Assembly (NCBI RefSeq): GCF_963678635.1
Contig: NC_087071.1
Coordinates: forward strand, 34,713,680 to 34,773,679
Reading direction: 5' to 3'
From: Symsagittifera roscoffensis
Taxonomy: Eukaryota; Xenacoelomorpha; Acoela; Convolutidae
Length of the DNA stretch: 60,000 nucleotides
The position numbers were made by a program, and so were the translations under genes. The notes under the pieces were generated by a model, which did not search any database, was not told where the DNA came from, and was given only the letters and a program-made list of their open reading frames with translations. Below, piece after piece: positions 45,804 through 57,940 of this stretch (position 1 is the stretch's first letter; each line of letters starts with the position of its first letter).

Positions 45804-46172
45804 CAGGCGCGGATCTAAGATTGTTCTCGAGGGGAGGTGGATTTTCAAAAATTTTGACTTTTTTTTTAGGTCAACCAAGCTCTCCTAAAGCCTTAAAAGA
45901 CGCTGTTTTGACCAGATTTTTTGCGCCGCAGTCAAATTTTTTAAAAAACAAGCCGTTTTTGGGCAGTTTTTGGAAAACTTTGATTAAAAAATGGGGTTGT
46001 TTTTTTGGCGCGCGCTCCCCTTCAATTTTATTATATATTGGCGCCAAAGGCGCCTTGAGAAAAATTTTATGTCGAACGGTCAAAAATGGATTTCTTAATA
46101 AGTACCAAAGGGAGACCCTTTTGGTTAGGCAGGGGGTCAAATCCGCCCCCCCCCCCCCTAAATCCGCCCCTG
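45804..46172. mobile_element. hAT-type MITE, copy 4 (369 bp)
   Basis: Perfect 8-bp duplication GTAACGAC (45796-45803 and 46173-46180). Ends CAGGCGCGGATCTAAGA and, on the other strand, CAGGGGCGGATTTAGGG. The inside contains GGCGCGCGCTCCCCTTC and GGCGCCAAAGGCGCC, the latter a 15-bp inverted repeat. Non-coding. Confidence 0.93.
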
Positions 46173-46244
46173 GTAACGACTTAAGAATCAATCGAGCCGC
46201 CGGATTGTCGATTTCACTAAATTTTATACAATTCCAAACCTTAA

Positions 46245-46295
46245 ACCAGACTGCTCGTATATCAAGACAAAGCCCTGAATGTTCCGACTGCCTTT
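46245..46295 (-). repeat. Hairpin-ended repeat family, terminal fragment
   Basis: Only the hairpin end is present, in reverse orientation: on the minus strand it reads GTCGGAACATTCAGGGC, then TTGATATACGAGCAGT. Confidence 0.6.
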
Positions 46296-46339
46296 AACCC
46301 ATCCCGCAACCGGTTTCAAAAGTTATTACTCGATTATAG

Positions 46340-47110
46340 TACCAGTCTTAATAAAACTGAGAAAAAATTGACTTTATGTATTCAAAAATCGATTTTAATC
46401 TCTCTTTTTGAAATTCAGTTTTAATCAATTATAATAAATTTTAATCGATTATAATCAGTTATCCATCTCTTTTTTGATACAATTATAAGTGATTATAGTC
46501 AGTTATCCATCTATTTTTCTATACAGTTATAAATGATTGTAATCGATTGCAACCGATTAATTTTATGTGAATTCCTAATTTATATGTGGTGTACAGAAAC
46601 TCCTTAATAATCGATTATAACTTGTTGCTGAATTGCCTATATTTTATGCTTTTTGTTGACGTTGGCTTCTATGAAAATTTAGAGAAATGTTTTAAGGGTT
46701 TTCAATTCAAATTTAAAACTTTTTTATTTTTTCATTTCTCCATTGAAGTTGTTTCATGATACACCTTATAAGTTTTTTAACCACCAAAATATCAGCACAT
46801 TGCCTTCGTTTCATGTGTTTCGTTGTAAAACTTTCTGTTCAGATGAACCAAAGTAGGACAAGATATCTCGCTTTTAGAGATTTTGTTATTGACCAAAAAA
46901 TATTAATTCATGGATTATAATTAAAATGAACTTTTATTGTGACAAAGTTCTGGCACAATGAGAGAGTATAATAGAATAAAATCGACTATAAATGATTGAA
47001 AAAATTTTTTGATCGAACTAAAATCAATTACAATCGATTATAATAGAATATAACCTGATTGAAAATATCACGATCATAATCTGTTATAAATTATTTAAAC
47101 ACCTAATTTT
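46340..47110. repeat. Cluster of GATTATAATC-type palindromic phrases
   Basis: Dense AATCGATTATAATCGATTAT-like strings with AT-rich spacers, similar to 31080-31790 and to the ends of the TIR element at 35683-36453. Confidence 0.7.
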
Positions 47111-48489
47111 GGTAATTGTAGTCAAATATAATTCACAAAAAATCATCATAATAACCCTTCAAAATCGATTGTTTACGCCTAAATTTAGATGCGGGGTGTC
47201 AAATGGTTTTGGGAAAAACACATTGAAAAACTATAAATGTTGGACAATATCAAAGATTAAGCGTTAAAATTTTATTCGAACAATTTTAATACGACCGGTT
47301 AGCTTAGCTTTGAAGTGTGGAATAACTCGTCTTCCATAAATAGTTAGCCTTCAGCATTATGAATAAAATCTTAAAATGCAATTAAATCAGTCCAAAGCAT
47401 AGCAAAAATAGCCGTTTTCAAAAATCAGAACTTAGCAAAAAATTGATTGAAGGTAATTTTTTTAAATAATTGATTTTAGGGATTCAATATCTTCAATGAG
47501 CCAAAAAAATTTTTTCAAAAACTAATATTTCGAGCTGCGAAAATTGATTGAATTAAAAAACAAATCAATCATGAACTTTCCATTTTTTAGGTTGGAATAA
47601 CTGGAGCTCGAAATAAACAGTAATTGGAAGATAGTTTGGATTTCTTCAACTATCTCTCTTTTATCAAGGGAAGAAAGAAAATGGTAAATTTGGGGGCGGT
47701 AAACAAATTTCCACTGACGATTTTTTGTAAAATCAAGGTTGAAATGGTTAACTTTTTGCTCATAAATGACAGTCAGAAAAAGTCATTAAGATTCCCAAGT
47801 AACGAACAAAACCAACAAAAAGGCTTTGCTTTCTCTGAGTCATATTCCAATAAACTTTACAGTTTTACAAAAAAATGTTATTTTGACTGTTTTTTGAGCT
47901 AATTGTCTCTAATTTCAATTTACTAAACATAAGAAAAATCACAAAACTTTTTAGAAGATAAATCGAATGAAACCTTGGAGAAAGAATTGGAGATTATTAA
48001 AAAAATTCTTCTGACACTTGAACGATAACTTAATTTTGAAAATGATTATAAAAAAGCAGTTTGCTTATGAACAATTTATATTAGTAATTTTTTTTTCATT
48101 TCATTTTTCAAACAATCTACTTGTGAACCACATGTGTTCAACACGTAACCCTATTGTATTTGAAAAAAAGCTGACATGCAATATGTTTCTGCGTTTCAAT
48201 TGATCAATCAAACAAAAAAAAAACAGAAAAAAGACTGTGGCGACTTTTTTTCTCATTTGTGGATGATTTCTTTGTGTTATTAACTTTTGTAACAAAAATC
48301 AGGCCACGTATTTTGTCATATAACAATTTTGACTGTTTTAGCCGTATAAAAAAGCGTAGGGTTTTTATTCATAGGTCTGACTGAACTGTAAAAAATTGCC
48401 TCACACAATTTTTGCTCTAATGCCGAGTATCTGTAAGATTACTTCCCTTCACTCAGTTGGGTTTCTTGTGTTCAAAAAGACTAAAGATA

Positions 48490-48620
48490 AATGCTTATCA
48501 GAATTTTTTTCATGCATGAAAAAACGCTTATCGTAATTTTCTCACAATTTTCTCCCATTTTTGTAATTTCTACACTGAATGTTGAGCATTTTTCAGAAAT
48601 TGTAAAATTTTTCTGGATAA
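48490..48620. repeat. ATGCTTATCATACAATTT-type repeat fragment
   Basis: AAATGCTTATCAGAATTTTT and AAAAACGCTTATCGTAATTT in tandem, without the CCCGGGTTGAC start. Confidence 0.4.
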
Positions 48621-49619
48621 CCGAAATTTCCAGAAATTTTTCTGACTAATATGCAAATTTGCTTTCTTTTTTATTTGTTTGATTGATCAAGCAAAGAACA
48701 CAATTATATTGCTGGCTAGATATTTGTTTTTCCAATAGCGCACGGAAACAATTTGGGTTTTATCTACTTCATCGCAATTCTAAGCTCAGAAAACAAATTG
48801 TTGTCTGCAAAAAAACCTGTCTGAAAGCTTCAGTACGCTCTATGAAATTCAATGTAGGACTTTTTTTGAGTAAACAGTTTTTTAAGAAAAAACTTGGGGT
48901 GCCATTCCAATGTATAAGTTTCCGCTATCAAGCAAACAGTATAGTAATTCGACGGTACTCCTGGGGAGCTACAACAGCAGCATGAGGTCCGTTTTGCGCG
49001 TGGTAATAATTCTGAACACTTGCTTGGAGAGTGCGTTGGCTTGAAAAAAGAATATATCCTTAATGCTTCGAGAAAAAAAATAGTTTAGCGAGCATTTTGT
49101 AAAAAAGTTAGTTGGAAAAAATCTTTCAAATATCAAATAATTGTTTTTAATTGTCAGTGAAGGGTTAGTCGAGCTTTCCGTTGACAACTTGACAATTCAG
49201 TTGTCAAATGGTTAACTGAGTCATAGAAATTGATGTTTGTTGTTGAGTTATTGTCAAAAACTCATGTTGAAAAGAAATAAAGCAAAAAAAAATAACAAAT
49301 CAGAACTAAAAAAAATGTACCGAATGAGAAATGTTAGCAAAGCATTTTTGAGAACTTTTAGCTTAGGCAATTTGTTTTTCGGCGATCTGATTTGTCTGTT
49401 AAAAAAAAATAAAATCAAAAACGAAAAATAATTTGCAATTTTTTAGTAAAAATGGTACAATTACAAAAAAAATCATTACGAGGCCCAACTGTGCACTAGA
49501 TAGGCACACAATTTTGTTTATGTATGTTCCTGGATTCCGCAGACAAGTCTCCAAACATGAAAAATTTTGTCGGGCGATCAAAGGAAGTCAAAGAACAAAA
49601 GAAGAACAAAGGGAGCGTC

Positions 49620-49870
49620 CTACCTGGGTTGACGTCCATAAAAGAAAAATGCTTATCATACGATTTCATATATGGCAACTATGGAAAAAATGCTTATCAT
49701 ACAATTTTCATAAAAATTTAAAAACTGTATTAAACGTTTTTAGAGAAAAATTTATGTTCTATTTCCATCTTTTGAATCTTTCTGCTCAATAAACACACGA
49801 TTTCAATTTTGGTCAAAAAAATACTTATCATAATATTTTCATATATGAAAATTGTATGATAAGCATTTTG
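49620..49870. repeat. CCCGGGTTGAC-type dispersed repeat with inverted ends
   Basis: CTACCTGGGTTGACGTCC leads into AATGCTTATCATACGATTTC and AATGCTTATCATACAATTTT. At 49835-49865 the complement (AAAATTGTATGATAAGCATT) faces these, so the unit can fold back. Confidence 0.55.
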
Positions 49871-52342
49871 GTATAGAAAAAAAAATCTTCAAAATTAATT
49901 TAACGATGTTTCTGGATGAACTTGGATGAGTTTTTAAAACTTTTAGGACAAGGGTAGAAAAAGGAGCATATTGATATCTCATATTCTAGACAAGAAAATA
50001 ACTACGAACTTGAGTAGAAGATATCTGAAGAAAGCCAGCGCTTCATGATTGGTTGGAAAAATGGGAAAATAGAGATCTACCTCTCTCCAAACCCATTTTT
50101 TTTTGCATGTGGAGCAAATCAGATATTGAAACTAGACCTTAGCCTATCAGAACATTAAAAAAATATATTTCAGATCGTTTGATCTACATTTAGTTGGATC
50201 GTTTGATTGTTCAGATCAAAATTGACATATCATTTTCCCAATTTTTTTTCCCAATTTTTTTTTCCAGTGATTGTTTATTTGATTTTATTCTCAGAACTTT
50301 TAATTTAAACCAATATGTAAGCGCACAAAAAGTGATAAAAAACAATTAGATTGGAATTAAATTCAAGCTCTCAGGGCAATACAGTGGCTAAAAGGGCTAT
50401 GAAAGTTAGAAATTAAATAGTAGGCACCGCGCCTCTGATTACACAATTCTGGGGGATAATGTTTCCAGCTTTTCATTTCGCGGGTTCAGGTCGATCCCGA
50501 GTCTGGCACTGAAATTTCCGTTTTTTTGGGGAAAAATATGCGTATCGTGAGAGTGTCTTACAAATAGAAACCTCTTTTCTAATAGTGTTATTTTCTATCA
50601 AATTCATTTATTGACCGTTTTTTGCCTAATATTTGGCTGCTGTGTTTTCTTTAATATTTTTCGATAAAGCATGGCGATTTTGTAAATCGGAGAAATGTTA
50701 GGTCTCAAATTGGAATTGCAAAATTTTCCATCATTCCGAACCCTTTTTCCCTTCTAATTTTTGTATTCAACGTTCTTTAATTCTCAAAGTGCCGTTTTCT
50801 CTATTCGGAAATTTCGGTAGTCTTTTCATATATAGAACAAAATAAAACATTTTACTTCAGACTTAAAATTGTTTTCTTCAAATTCTTTGCCTTGAAAATA
50901 AAACAGTGGCAGCCTAAAACAAGATGGCCGGGAATATTTTCAATCTTTAACTGACAAATATCAATGTTGTTTTTTTTATTTTCATTATTCAATTTCTAGG
51001 TTCCTTCAATTTTTTGTGTTTTTTTCTAACACAAATTTCATTTTTTCTAACGAAGCGAGATCTTTTTTTGTCTGTACTGCAATTGCCCGAGCTGTTGTAC
51101 TAATTAGCTCAAGGCAGACTCTAATCGAAAATTTATACTAAGGTTACCTCTTCCTCACCCGCAAAAACTCTTCCACGCCCAGACAATCTAAGCGTACAAA
51201 GTCATTGGGACAGCCAATTTTACTTCTCAAGAGAGTGTTTTGCACCTTTTACACTCACCGACTCTTCGAGGTCTTCCTCCAAGTGTCCCCGGATTGTCGG
51301 ATTTGTTTCTTTCAGTGGCTCAAGGCGATCACAAAAGCAAAACAACAATTCAAAAAAAAAGTTTTCGGGTACTTCTAAGACACTCAACTTAGGATCCGAA
51401 CTTAATCGCGAATCCTCGAGTCAACTTGTCCAACTTTCCTTAATATGTCCATGCAGAGTGTAATCAACCATCTGTTTTAGTTCAAGGTGATTCCAGGGGT
51501 ATCTAAGTTGTTTCGGATGGTACTTAAGGATTAAAGTTACTACGAAGGGTTCATCTTGGAGGACACCTATGAGTCAAAACTATCTCTCCGGATCAGGGGT
51601 ACTAAATCCTTCGTTTTTGAAATTAGGGAATTTTGGATGCTAACTATGTGTCAAAAATAATTGTCCGGATCGGGAATTACATAACTCTTTGTTTTTTATT
51701 AAAGATTTTAAGTTACCCGATAGGTGTTTGCGGGGTGTTAAGAGGGTATCCCACTTTTCAAGAACAGGTTTTTTTTGTCTCTGACTAGCTTCTAATGATT
51801 TTTTTAAAAATTGTTCTTCTGGACGGATTTTAAGGAGCTAATTTTGGTTTAAGAGTGCCCAGATGGTAACACGAGTCTAAAAAATAGGAAGTTTTGTGCG
51901 CGGAAAAGCCTCCGATTAGCGTCTAAATCACCCAAACAAAATAAGTTCAGCCACTCAACCTTACATTGGATTAAAAAGAGTTTTTTTTCCGGTGCGAGAA
52001 ATACCCTTCGGTCCGGCGTTTATTTCAAACTTGAATGCAAAGCTTAACTACCTGTAAACGGTCACAAGTTACAAAAAGTAGGAAAGATTGTTATTATCAA
52101 AAAATCACAAAATCTTTTTATGAAAAAATCTTTTACCTTTTTTCAACCAGTTTTCTCTGCCCGGTTTTACAAGCAAAGGGAAATGAATTACCTGGTAGCC
52201 TATTGTGCAGATGTTTTTCGCGCTTGGAAAGACAGGATTTCCAAAAACTTTGTTGTTACTGATTGGGTTTTAAAATGCCTGTTTTACACAAAAAATGGGT
52301 TTTTCGTATCCTAAAGGGGAGTAAATTGGGATTATTGGGATT

Positions 52343-52460
52343 ACACTTGGGATTATTTTCTTTTTTTTAAATATAACTTCTCTCTCATTATTGGGATTAC
52401 AATTGGGATTACACTTGGGATTATTTTCTTTTTTTTTAATATAACTTCTCTCTCACCTAA
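52343..52460. repeat. 68-bp tandem duplication
   Basis: ACACTTGGGATTATTTTC through ATATAACTTCTCTCTC occurs twice, offset by 68 bases, with almost no differences. Confidence 0.9.
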
Positions 52461-53921
52461 ATATCTGAATCAAAGCTCTTGACTCTGCAACCAATAGACC
52501 TTTGCAACTAAAGGACTGATCCCAATGTACCTCCATCCAACGTAAGTTTATACAAAAAGCACCCAATGATATTAAAATTGATCTAACCATACCGTACAGT
52601 CGATGTGGATGTTGTTCCTAATGATTTAAATTGCGTCCGGAATGCGCCAATCAGTTGTGGCACTACCCTTTTATCACCGCCGAGTTATCATTAGGGTATT
52701 TATCATTTATGTACTAAAAAACAACCAAAACATCTGAACTTTCAACCGGAAAAAATATAAGTCAATCTAAAATGAAAAAAAAATCAAACCTTATCTTGCC
52801 CGGAAACAATATATAAACAACCTATTTTGAAACTTTTTTTGGTCCTTTTTTTGCGTTTTTACTGGTTTTTGTTCTTTTTTTTGCTCCAAGATGTTTTTTT
52901 TAAATTTTTATGTTAATAGACAGTTTTTGGTAATTTTTACGTTTTCGCTCATTTGTTTTTTGTCCTAGAATCTTGAGAGATCTGGTTTTATGACTAAAAA
53001 CCTCTAACACTTTACTCTGATTCTCTGATTGTTGGTGCGATTTATTTGAAAACCGTTTTACATACTCTCGGTCTAGCTCAATATAGGCCAATAACGCTTT
53101 AACTTGCGCACCCGTTCAGAAGAGTCTTCGCTTTTTCTAAAGCGTTTGACGATCATATTGGTCAAACGCCTCAAACAGGCCCACTCAGGAGCGCCATGAA
53201 AACACGACTTCAACGAACGTGTTACGACTTTAGGCTAGCAGCCGAACGAATCTTGCTTAGTTTTCAACTACATGCAACTAAAAACCCCATAGCTGGTTCT
53301 CGAAACCTCAGAGCAGGTGATTATGGCTAAAAACAGTGCTAAAATCATTATAAAATTTTCTGGTGACAATTCGATGTCGGATCCAGGCGTGATTGATTGA
53401 AATTTTTCGCACCCCTAACTACTCGATCTCTGAAATAAACAACTATTTGGGATTCAAATGGTGTATTGGTCGATACAGTAGCTAGAAACTCGACAATTCC
53501 CAGAAGATAACTGCTAACTGCCGAGTCCGGTTCCAACTAATTCGGCAAAAATCACGTTGCCTTGCTAGTGTTAACGTCCGTACGTTTCGTTTCTAATCTT
53601 GTTATTTTTCTATACTGCTTTCTTGCATAAATTGTTTCTTGTCTAGTATTCGGCTGTTGTGTTTTCCTTGTGATTTTTCTGTACAAGTTTGACAATTTTT
53701 GTATGTTTTTCCTAGAAACCTTATTTTTCAAATTGAAATTAGGAATCCTGAGATCTGAGTTAAGCCAGGCGAACGCGGATAGTATAAAGGCATCCATTAT
53801 TCTAGCTAGGGAGATAGTGAGAAATGGAATAGATGAGAAGTCATGGCCTTCGTAATATTCTGTCTAAACCTGCAAGCAAAGTGTATTGTCAAAAACCTTA
53901 TAAGCCAAAACATGAACAAAC

Positions 53922-55276
53922 TTGAAAAACTTTCAGTTTCAGAAAGACAGGATTGAAAACTTGAGTGAGAAGTCTGTCAGTATTTTAGATGAAATGGTTT
54001 TGCTGCAGTGGGTGCGAAAAGTCTTAAGTTTTGGACTAAAACATCCGGTGCGAGACAAGTTTAATGAAATTCTTTTCTTTGCTGATTTTGACAGTTTTTT
54101 TGTCTGAGCTGGAGTTAAGTATATTACTCGGAGAAAAACTATGCGAGATTCAAGTAGCATCAAAAATATGTTAAGAACATGAAACAGACACCCTCTGATA
54201 AAGGAGTTGAAAAAACCAGAAAATATTTGAAGGACAACGGTCTTCTGGCAGTTCTTTTTGTGTAATGAAAAAAGAGGCATATGGAAAAGATAAAAGATTT
54301 ATTGCTGGCTGAGCAAATTAGTGAGAAGAAGATTTTGACAGACAGTGCTGTTATTAAAACTGAAAAATACATAAGCAAAAAAATACTTGCAAGGAAAACA
54401 AACGAGATCAGCGAGGCGCTGTTTACTAGGTAAAGATCAACGGGAGCGCAACTAGCTAGGCTGTACGAATTAATAAAAGTGCACAAAAACAAAATTGACC
54501 ATCTAAAAATTGATTGGAAAAATCATTTGATAAAAAAGAGGGGTTAACATAGAAACGAACACTCAAATGGCTAAGGAGATCTTGGAGGAAAGTCAATTGG
54601 ACTCTTATGAGAGTATAGTTTCCCTTATTGTAAAAAATTTGTACACCAATGTCACTTTCAAGTTGAAATAGCCGTGAGGAGATTGTTTCAGCTAACCAAT
54701 CGTCTGGGACGGTCCATCCGGTTTTCAGAAGTACCTCAATATGGGTAAAAATTGACAGGGCATTAAAAAAAATGGAAACAATGGATTGATAATCAATAGC
54801 CGGAAAAAGGGCCGAGCAGGGTAGTGTTTCAAACTCTTAACAAGAATATTGCAGGAAAGAAAAATTTTGAAGTTAGGCCATCAAAACAAAGAAAAAACAA
54901 ATGGATAAAAACTCATCCCCTTTTGACAATGCAAACTCGAGATAAACCATCGCAATTGATAGCTGCAAAGATGCGGCAAATATATGGGGCAGAAAGAATT
55001 TTTACAGCAAGAACTTAAAAACATGCTTACCAATCCTCATTACATCTTTTGCACGTTAACTGAGATCCAAAAAGTGTATAAGCTACATGTAGTGGATGTA
55101 ACTCTAAGGTAGTTGGTCTTTCAACAGAACGACATTGAACAGACCGACCTTTTACCAGGCCAAAAATTCAAAAAATTGGCATGTCAGAATCGAGTTTTGT
55201 TCCAAAACTAAATGTTTTAACAATTGAGGAACAAAAAGTTTTTAAAAGTTTCCAAGAAAATGTTATTGATGATTAA
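53922..55276 (+). pseudogene. Penelope-like retroelement remnant with GIY-YIG end
   Basis: Four pieces follow the order of a Penelope-like element. 53950-54105 gives NLSEKSVSIL and VLSFGLKHPVRDKFNE, the N-terminal region. 54430-54475 gives ARLYELIKVHKNK, equivalent to the YGLPKIHK box. 54600-54660 gives ESIVSLIVKNLYTNVTFK, equivalent to the DV-LYTNVP box. 55060-55125 gives CSGCNSKVVGLSTERH, the GIY-YIG endonuclease entry (family form YVGxTxRxL) with its preceding CxxC. The RT catalytic centre is missing and many stops interrupt the reading. A tail frame ends at TAA 55274. Confidence 0.8.
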
Positions 55277-56450
55277 GTAATTTATTATGTAAATAGAGTT
55301 GTTTAAATTTGAGTGATCAGAAATTTTAAGAGCATTTTTGAAAAATGTTTGCGACTTTTTCCAGATCCTTGATCTTACTGTAAAAATTGTAAAATAATTT
55401 TTTAATTCTGATGATGCACAAAAAATGCGACAATTTTGTATTAAAATTTTAGTTTTCGAATGAAAGTTCAATAATCTAGATCATTACGAACCCTTCTTTT
55501 CTTCAAAATTTTGTTGTCAACTTTCTTCAGTTCTCAAAGTGCAGTTTTTATGGCGGCGGTAACTTCTGGCAGAATGGAACAATATAATACAATTTTTTGT
55601 AGACTTCCAAAAAATTTTAAAAGCTTCACCTATAAGATAAACCAGTGGCATCCTAAAGAAAGATGGCGTGGATTAAAGTTTTGGTTACCTGACGAATAAC
55701 AGTTATGTTGATATACTTTGCAATGTTAGTTACTCAGATTATTGTTCCATTAAAAAATGAGGAGGAACTTAGTGTTCGGGTGTGTTTGTTTTTTTTTTTA
55801 ATTTTTTTGATTCCACAAAAAATCAGCCAGCACAAATATTTTTCGGAGAAATTTGAAAGATACATCAATTTGAAGCTCTTTTAGTTGTGATTTGAAAGAC
55901 ACTACAATAAAATTCAAAGTCTTTTGCCAGTGTTGAGAAAAACCGGTTAAGCCAGCCAGAGGCTTGACCCAAAGGTTAATAATTTGAAGATAACTAAACT
56001 ATGGGTATCTTATAAGACCTCACCTTCTAAATTGCAGCTCCTTTGCAATTTCAACCCACAAATGTTTGATTGCTGGACACTATTGCTATCGATGCTCCAC
56101 GCAATTGAGTCAGCTAGCAGGTGTACAATTGTTTATGTTAATAGCTTAAGAGCTTGCAGTTGCTTAATATAAGCGGTAAAAACTTATTTTTACTCTACCA
56201 AAAATAACTTTTTTGAGTTTTTAGAGCCCTTTTGGAATCAAGTACGAAAAAATTCAAAAAATTACAAAATAATATTTGATTTTTTTGTTTTTGTCATTTT
56301 TCTACATAAATTGTTTTCCATTTTGCCTGATTTACTATGAATGTCGGATATGCCTAAGTTCTAGTTTTTTTTTCTGATCTTCAATCACACTACGCAATAA
56401 AAAACGGATAAAACTTGAAAACGAAAAGAGGAAGCAGTCACAGTTTGTGA
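55277..56450. other. Non-coding stretch
   Basis: AT-rich, with no gene seen. A 62-codon frame at 55511-55699 (containing INQWHPKERWRGLKFWLPDE) is just long enough to notice but has no recognised content. Confidence 0.4.
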
Positions 56451-56546
56451 AGTGTTCTTCCCATCTAAACGTTTTGTCCCATCCGCGCATTGGGAAAGCT
56501 TCACCCCGAGTGGTTGCGTTTTCAAGGTTGCGTGATTTAATCAAAA

Positions 56547-56708
56547 GCTTGGGATCCTTACGGAGATGACTTCGTTGTGGACAGGATAGATCTGAGAAAG
56601 ATGGTGGAAGAAGTAGTGGGTCTAGAAAAAATAACTGTGTCACAGGACATCGACATAGTCTCCGATCACGACGAGGAGTGGGTCGATGACCGGTCCAAGC
56701 CCGAGTAG
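56547..56708 (+). CDS. Acidic ORF fragment A
   Basis: A 53-codon frame reading DPYGDDFVVDRIDLRKMVEE and DIDIVSDHDEEWVDD to a TAG at 56706. It has no ATG near its start and is probably the remainder of a longer frame, since coding character continues in the overlapping frame (fragment B). Confidence 0.35.
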   Translation, partial: AWDPYGDDFVVDRIDLRKMVEEVVGLEKITVSQDIDIVSDHDEEWVDDRSKPE

Positions 56709-56854
56709 AATTCGAAGACGAGCAACAGCAATCCTATGCACAATAATTGACGAATCTGCGGTTCTTGGAGTGGCTGAACGAAATGACGTCGGACCCAAAG
56801 GAGACCAGCGTCATGATTCAAGATGTAGATCGTGAAAGCATGAAATATATATAG
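56705..56854 (+). CDS. Acidic ORF fragment B with in-frame TAA
   Basis: Reads VEFEDEQQQSYAQ, TAA (56744), LTNLRFLEWLNEMTSDPKET and on to TAG at 56852. The style continues across the TAA without change. Together with fragment A it looks like the C-terminal end of an acidic protein broken by one frame change and one nonsense codon. Confidence 0.35.
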
Positions 56855-56862
56855 AAAAAAAT

Positions 56863-56868
56863 AATAAA
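56863..56868 (+). promoter_or_regulatory. AATAAA polyadenylation hexamer
   Basis: Lies nine bases after the stop of the acidic frame and just before a strong stem-loop. Together they look like a transcript 3' end. Confidence 0.45.
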
Positions 56869-56876
56869 GGTATGAT

Positions 56877-56899
56877 CCTTCCTGGGCTGCCTAGGAAGG
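56877..56899 (+). other. 10-bp stem-loop
   Basis: CCTTCCTGGG pairs with CCTAGGAAGG (one G-T pair) around a CTG loop. This is unusually stable for this AT-rich DNA. Confidence 0.8.
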
Positions 56900-56934
56900 G
56901 CAATTACTCATTCCTGCTTCCAATCTTGATTTAA

Positions 56935-57594
56935 TATCCGGTATGCGATCGACGGGGAGGTCAATGGATATTTTTGTCCGGGGAGTGGGGTAGGACTTAC
57001 CCACACAGAAAAATTATTAATAAAAAATTAAGAATAGCAAGAGAGACAGGTGATCTAGAAGCAAAAACAGGCGAGGACCCTAAGAAACCGGACATAGGGA
57101 GAGTAGTTGAGTCAAATTTTAGCATACCAAATGAATACTCAAGAAGCATAATATTGACAGATAGCGATTTTATTGTCAGAAATAGAACATGTGCGATAGC
57201 GACCACAGCAGACATGAGTTTTAAGACAGCGTTAGCAGCGGATTTTAAGAGAAAATATAAAAACACAGAATTCCTTTAGAAGCAAAGACCAGGAATAGGA
57301 GGCGTAGCAGCTTTGCCTCTGACGGCGTCACAGATACCGGGAAAGTACTTATGCTTCTTGGTGACGAGGGCGACGGAGAAGCGGCATGTGGTCCCGGAAA
57401 ACCTAGTCTTGTCCTTGACGAGATTGAGAGACTTCCTTGTGGAAAGGGAAGTGAGGGAACTCTCGCTTCAAGTGTACGATCTGAACAGAGGACGACTGCA
57501 TCCACCGGAGCTGTATGCACTGATATACGTAATTTTCTCTGATATTAATATACAAGTATACTTACATAAGAAATATTATATAAGTATAGGCTGA
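56935..57594 (+). CDS. Macro-domain-like protein with one in-frame TAG
   Basis: The frame is open from 56935, has a TAG at 57277, and continues unchanged to TGA at 57592. Before the TAG, ADFKRKYKN matches the macro fold's xFKxKF helix, preceded by strand-like IILTDSDF. After it come GGVAALPLTA, GKYLCFLVTRA (family: IYxLVTKxx), ENLVLSLTRLRDFLVEREV (family: NLxxSLxxLxxHCxxxxV) and then strands ending NIQVYL. This order is that of ADP-ribose-binding macro domains of the OARD1/Poa1 type. The glycine-rich ligand loops are altered (FKTALA instead of GxGxAxxF; LNRGRL instead of GCGLDxL), so activity is doubtful. No ATG start is clear. Confidence 0.55.
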
Positions 57595-57940
57595 ATTTAG
57601 GTTGCATACAGGAAGGCGTCATACTAAATGTGGGTTGTGTGTGTTATGTTATCTTATATGTTATGTTATTAAGACCCTGGGTAAGAAGGAATTAGTGACC
57701 ATGAACAACCGAAAGGATGATCTTAGGAATAGATCCAAAATTTTAGCAACAAACTGATTTTAATAAATTTTAGGATCAAAATCTTTTTATCCAACTGTTT
57801 TAAATAAATTTTAATATAAAATTGGAGTAAAGCTGACAAATTTGATATTCGTGACCTCTTTTCTAGATCCTGATTGATCATTCAATTACTCACTTGATTT
57901 CAATTCATCAAACTGATAATAGAATCGAATCTGAAGGAAC
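57595..57940. other. Leader or spacer before the next ORF
   Basis: No frame of note. TTATGTTATCTTATATGTTA repeats near 57645-57670. The sequence may hold the promoter or leader of the following ORFs, but no motif shows this. Confidence 0.35.

Larger units (their letters stand above)
43588..53920. other. Ten kilobases with no supported gene
   Basis: AT-rich sequence with only short frames. The missing 5' exon of the receptor gene should be here or further right. Repeats within it are listed separately. Around 51500-51750 a loose phrase ending CTCCGGATCAGGGGTACTAA recurs as TGTCCGGATCGGGAATTACA. Near 53150 a 9-bp inverted repeat GCGTTTGAC/GTCAAACGC encloses ten bases. Confidence 0.4.

Noticed and set aside
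50385-50500. tRNA or tRNA-derived SINE (TGGCTAAAAGG box-A-like, GGTTCAGGTCGATCC box-B-like)
   Set aside because: The boxes are about 95 bases apart and no cloverleaf arms can be paired.
54160-54492. Minus-strand frame with several hydrophobic stretches
   Set aside because: It is antisense to the Penelope-like remnant, and its hydrophobicity is the complement of Lys-rich coding sequence.
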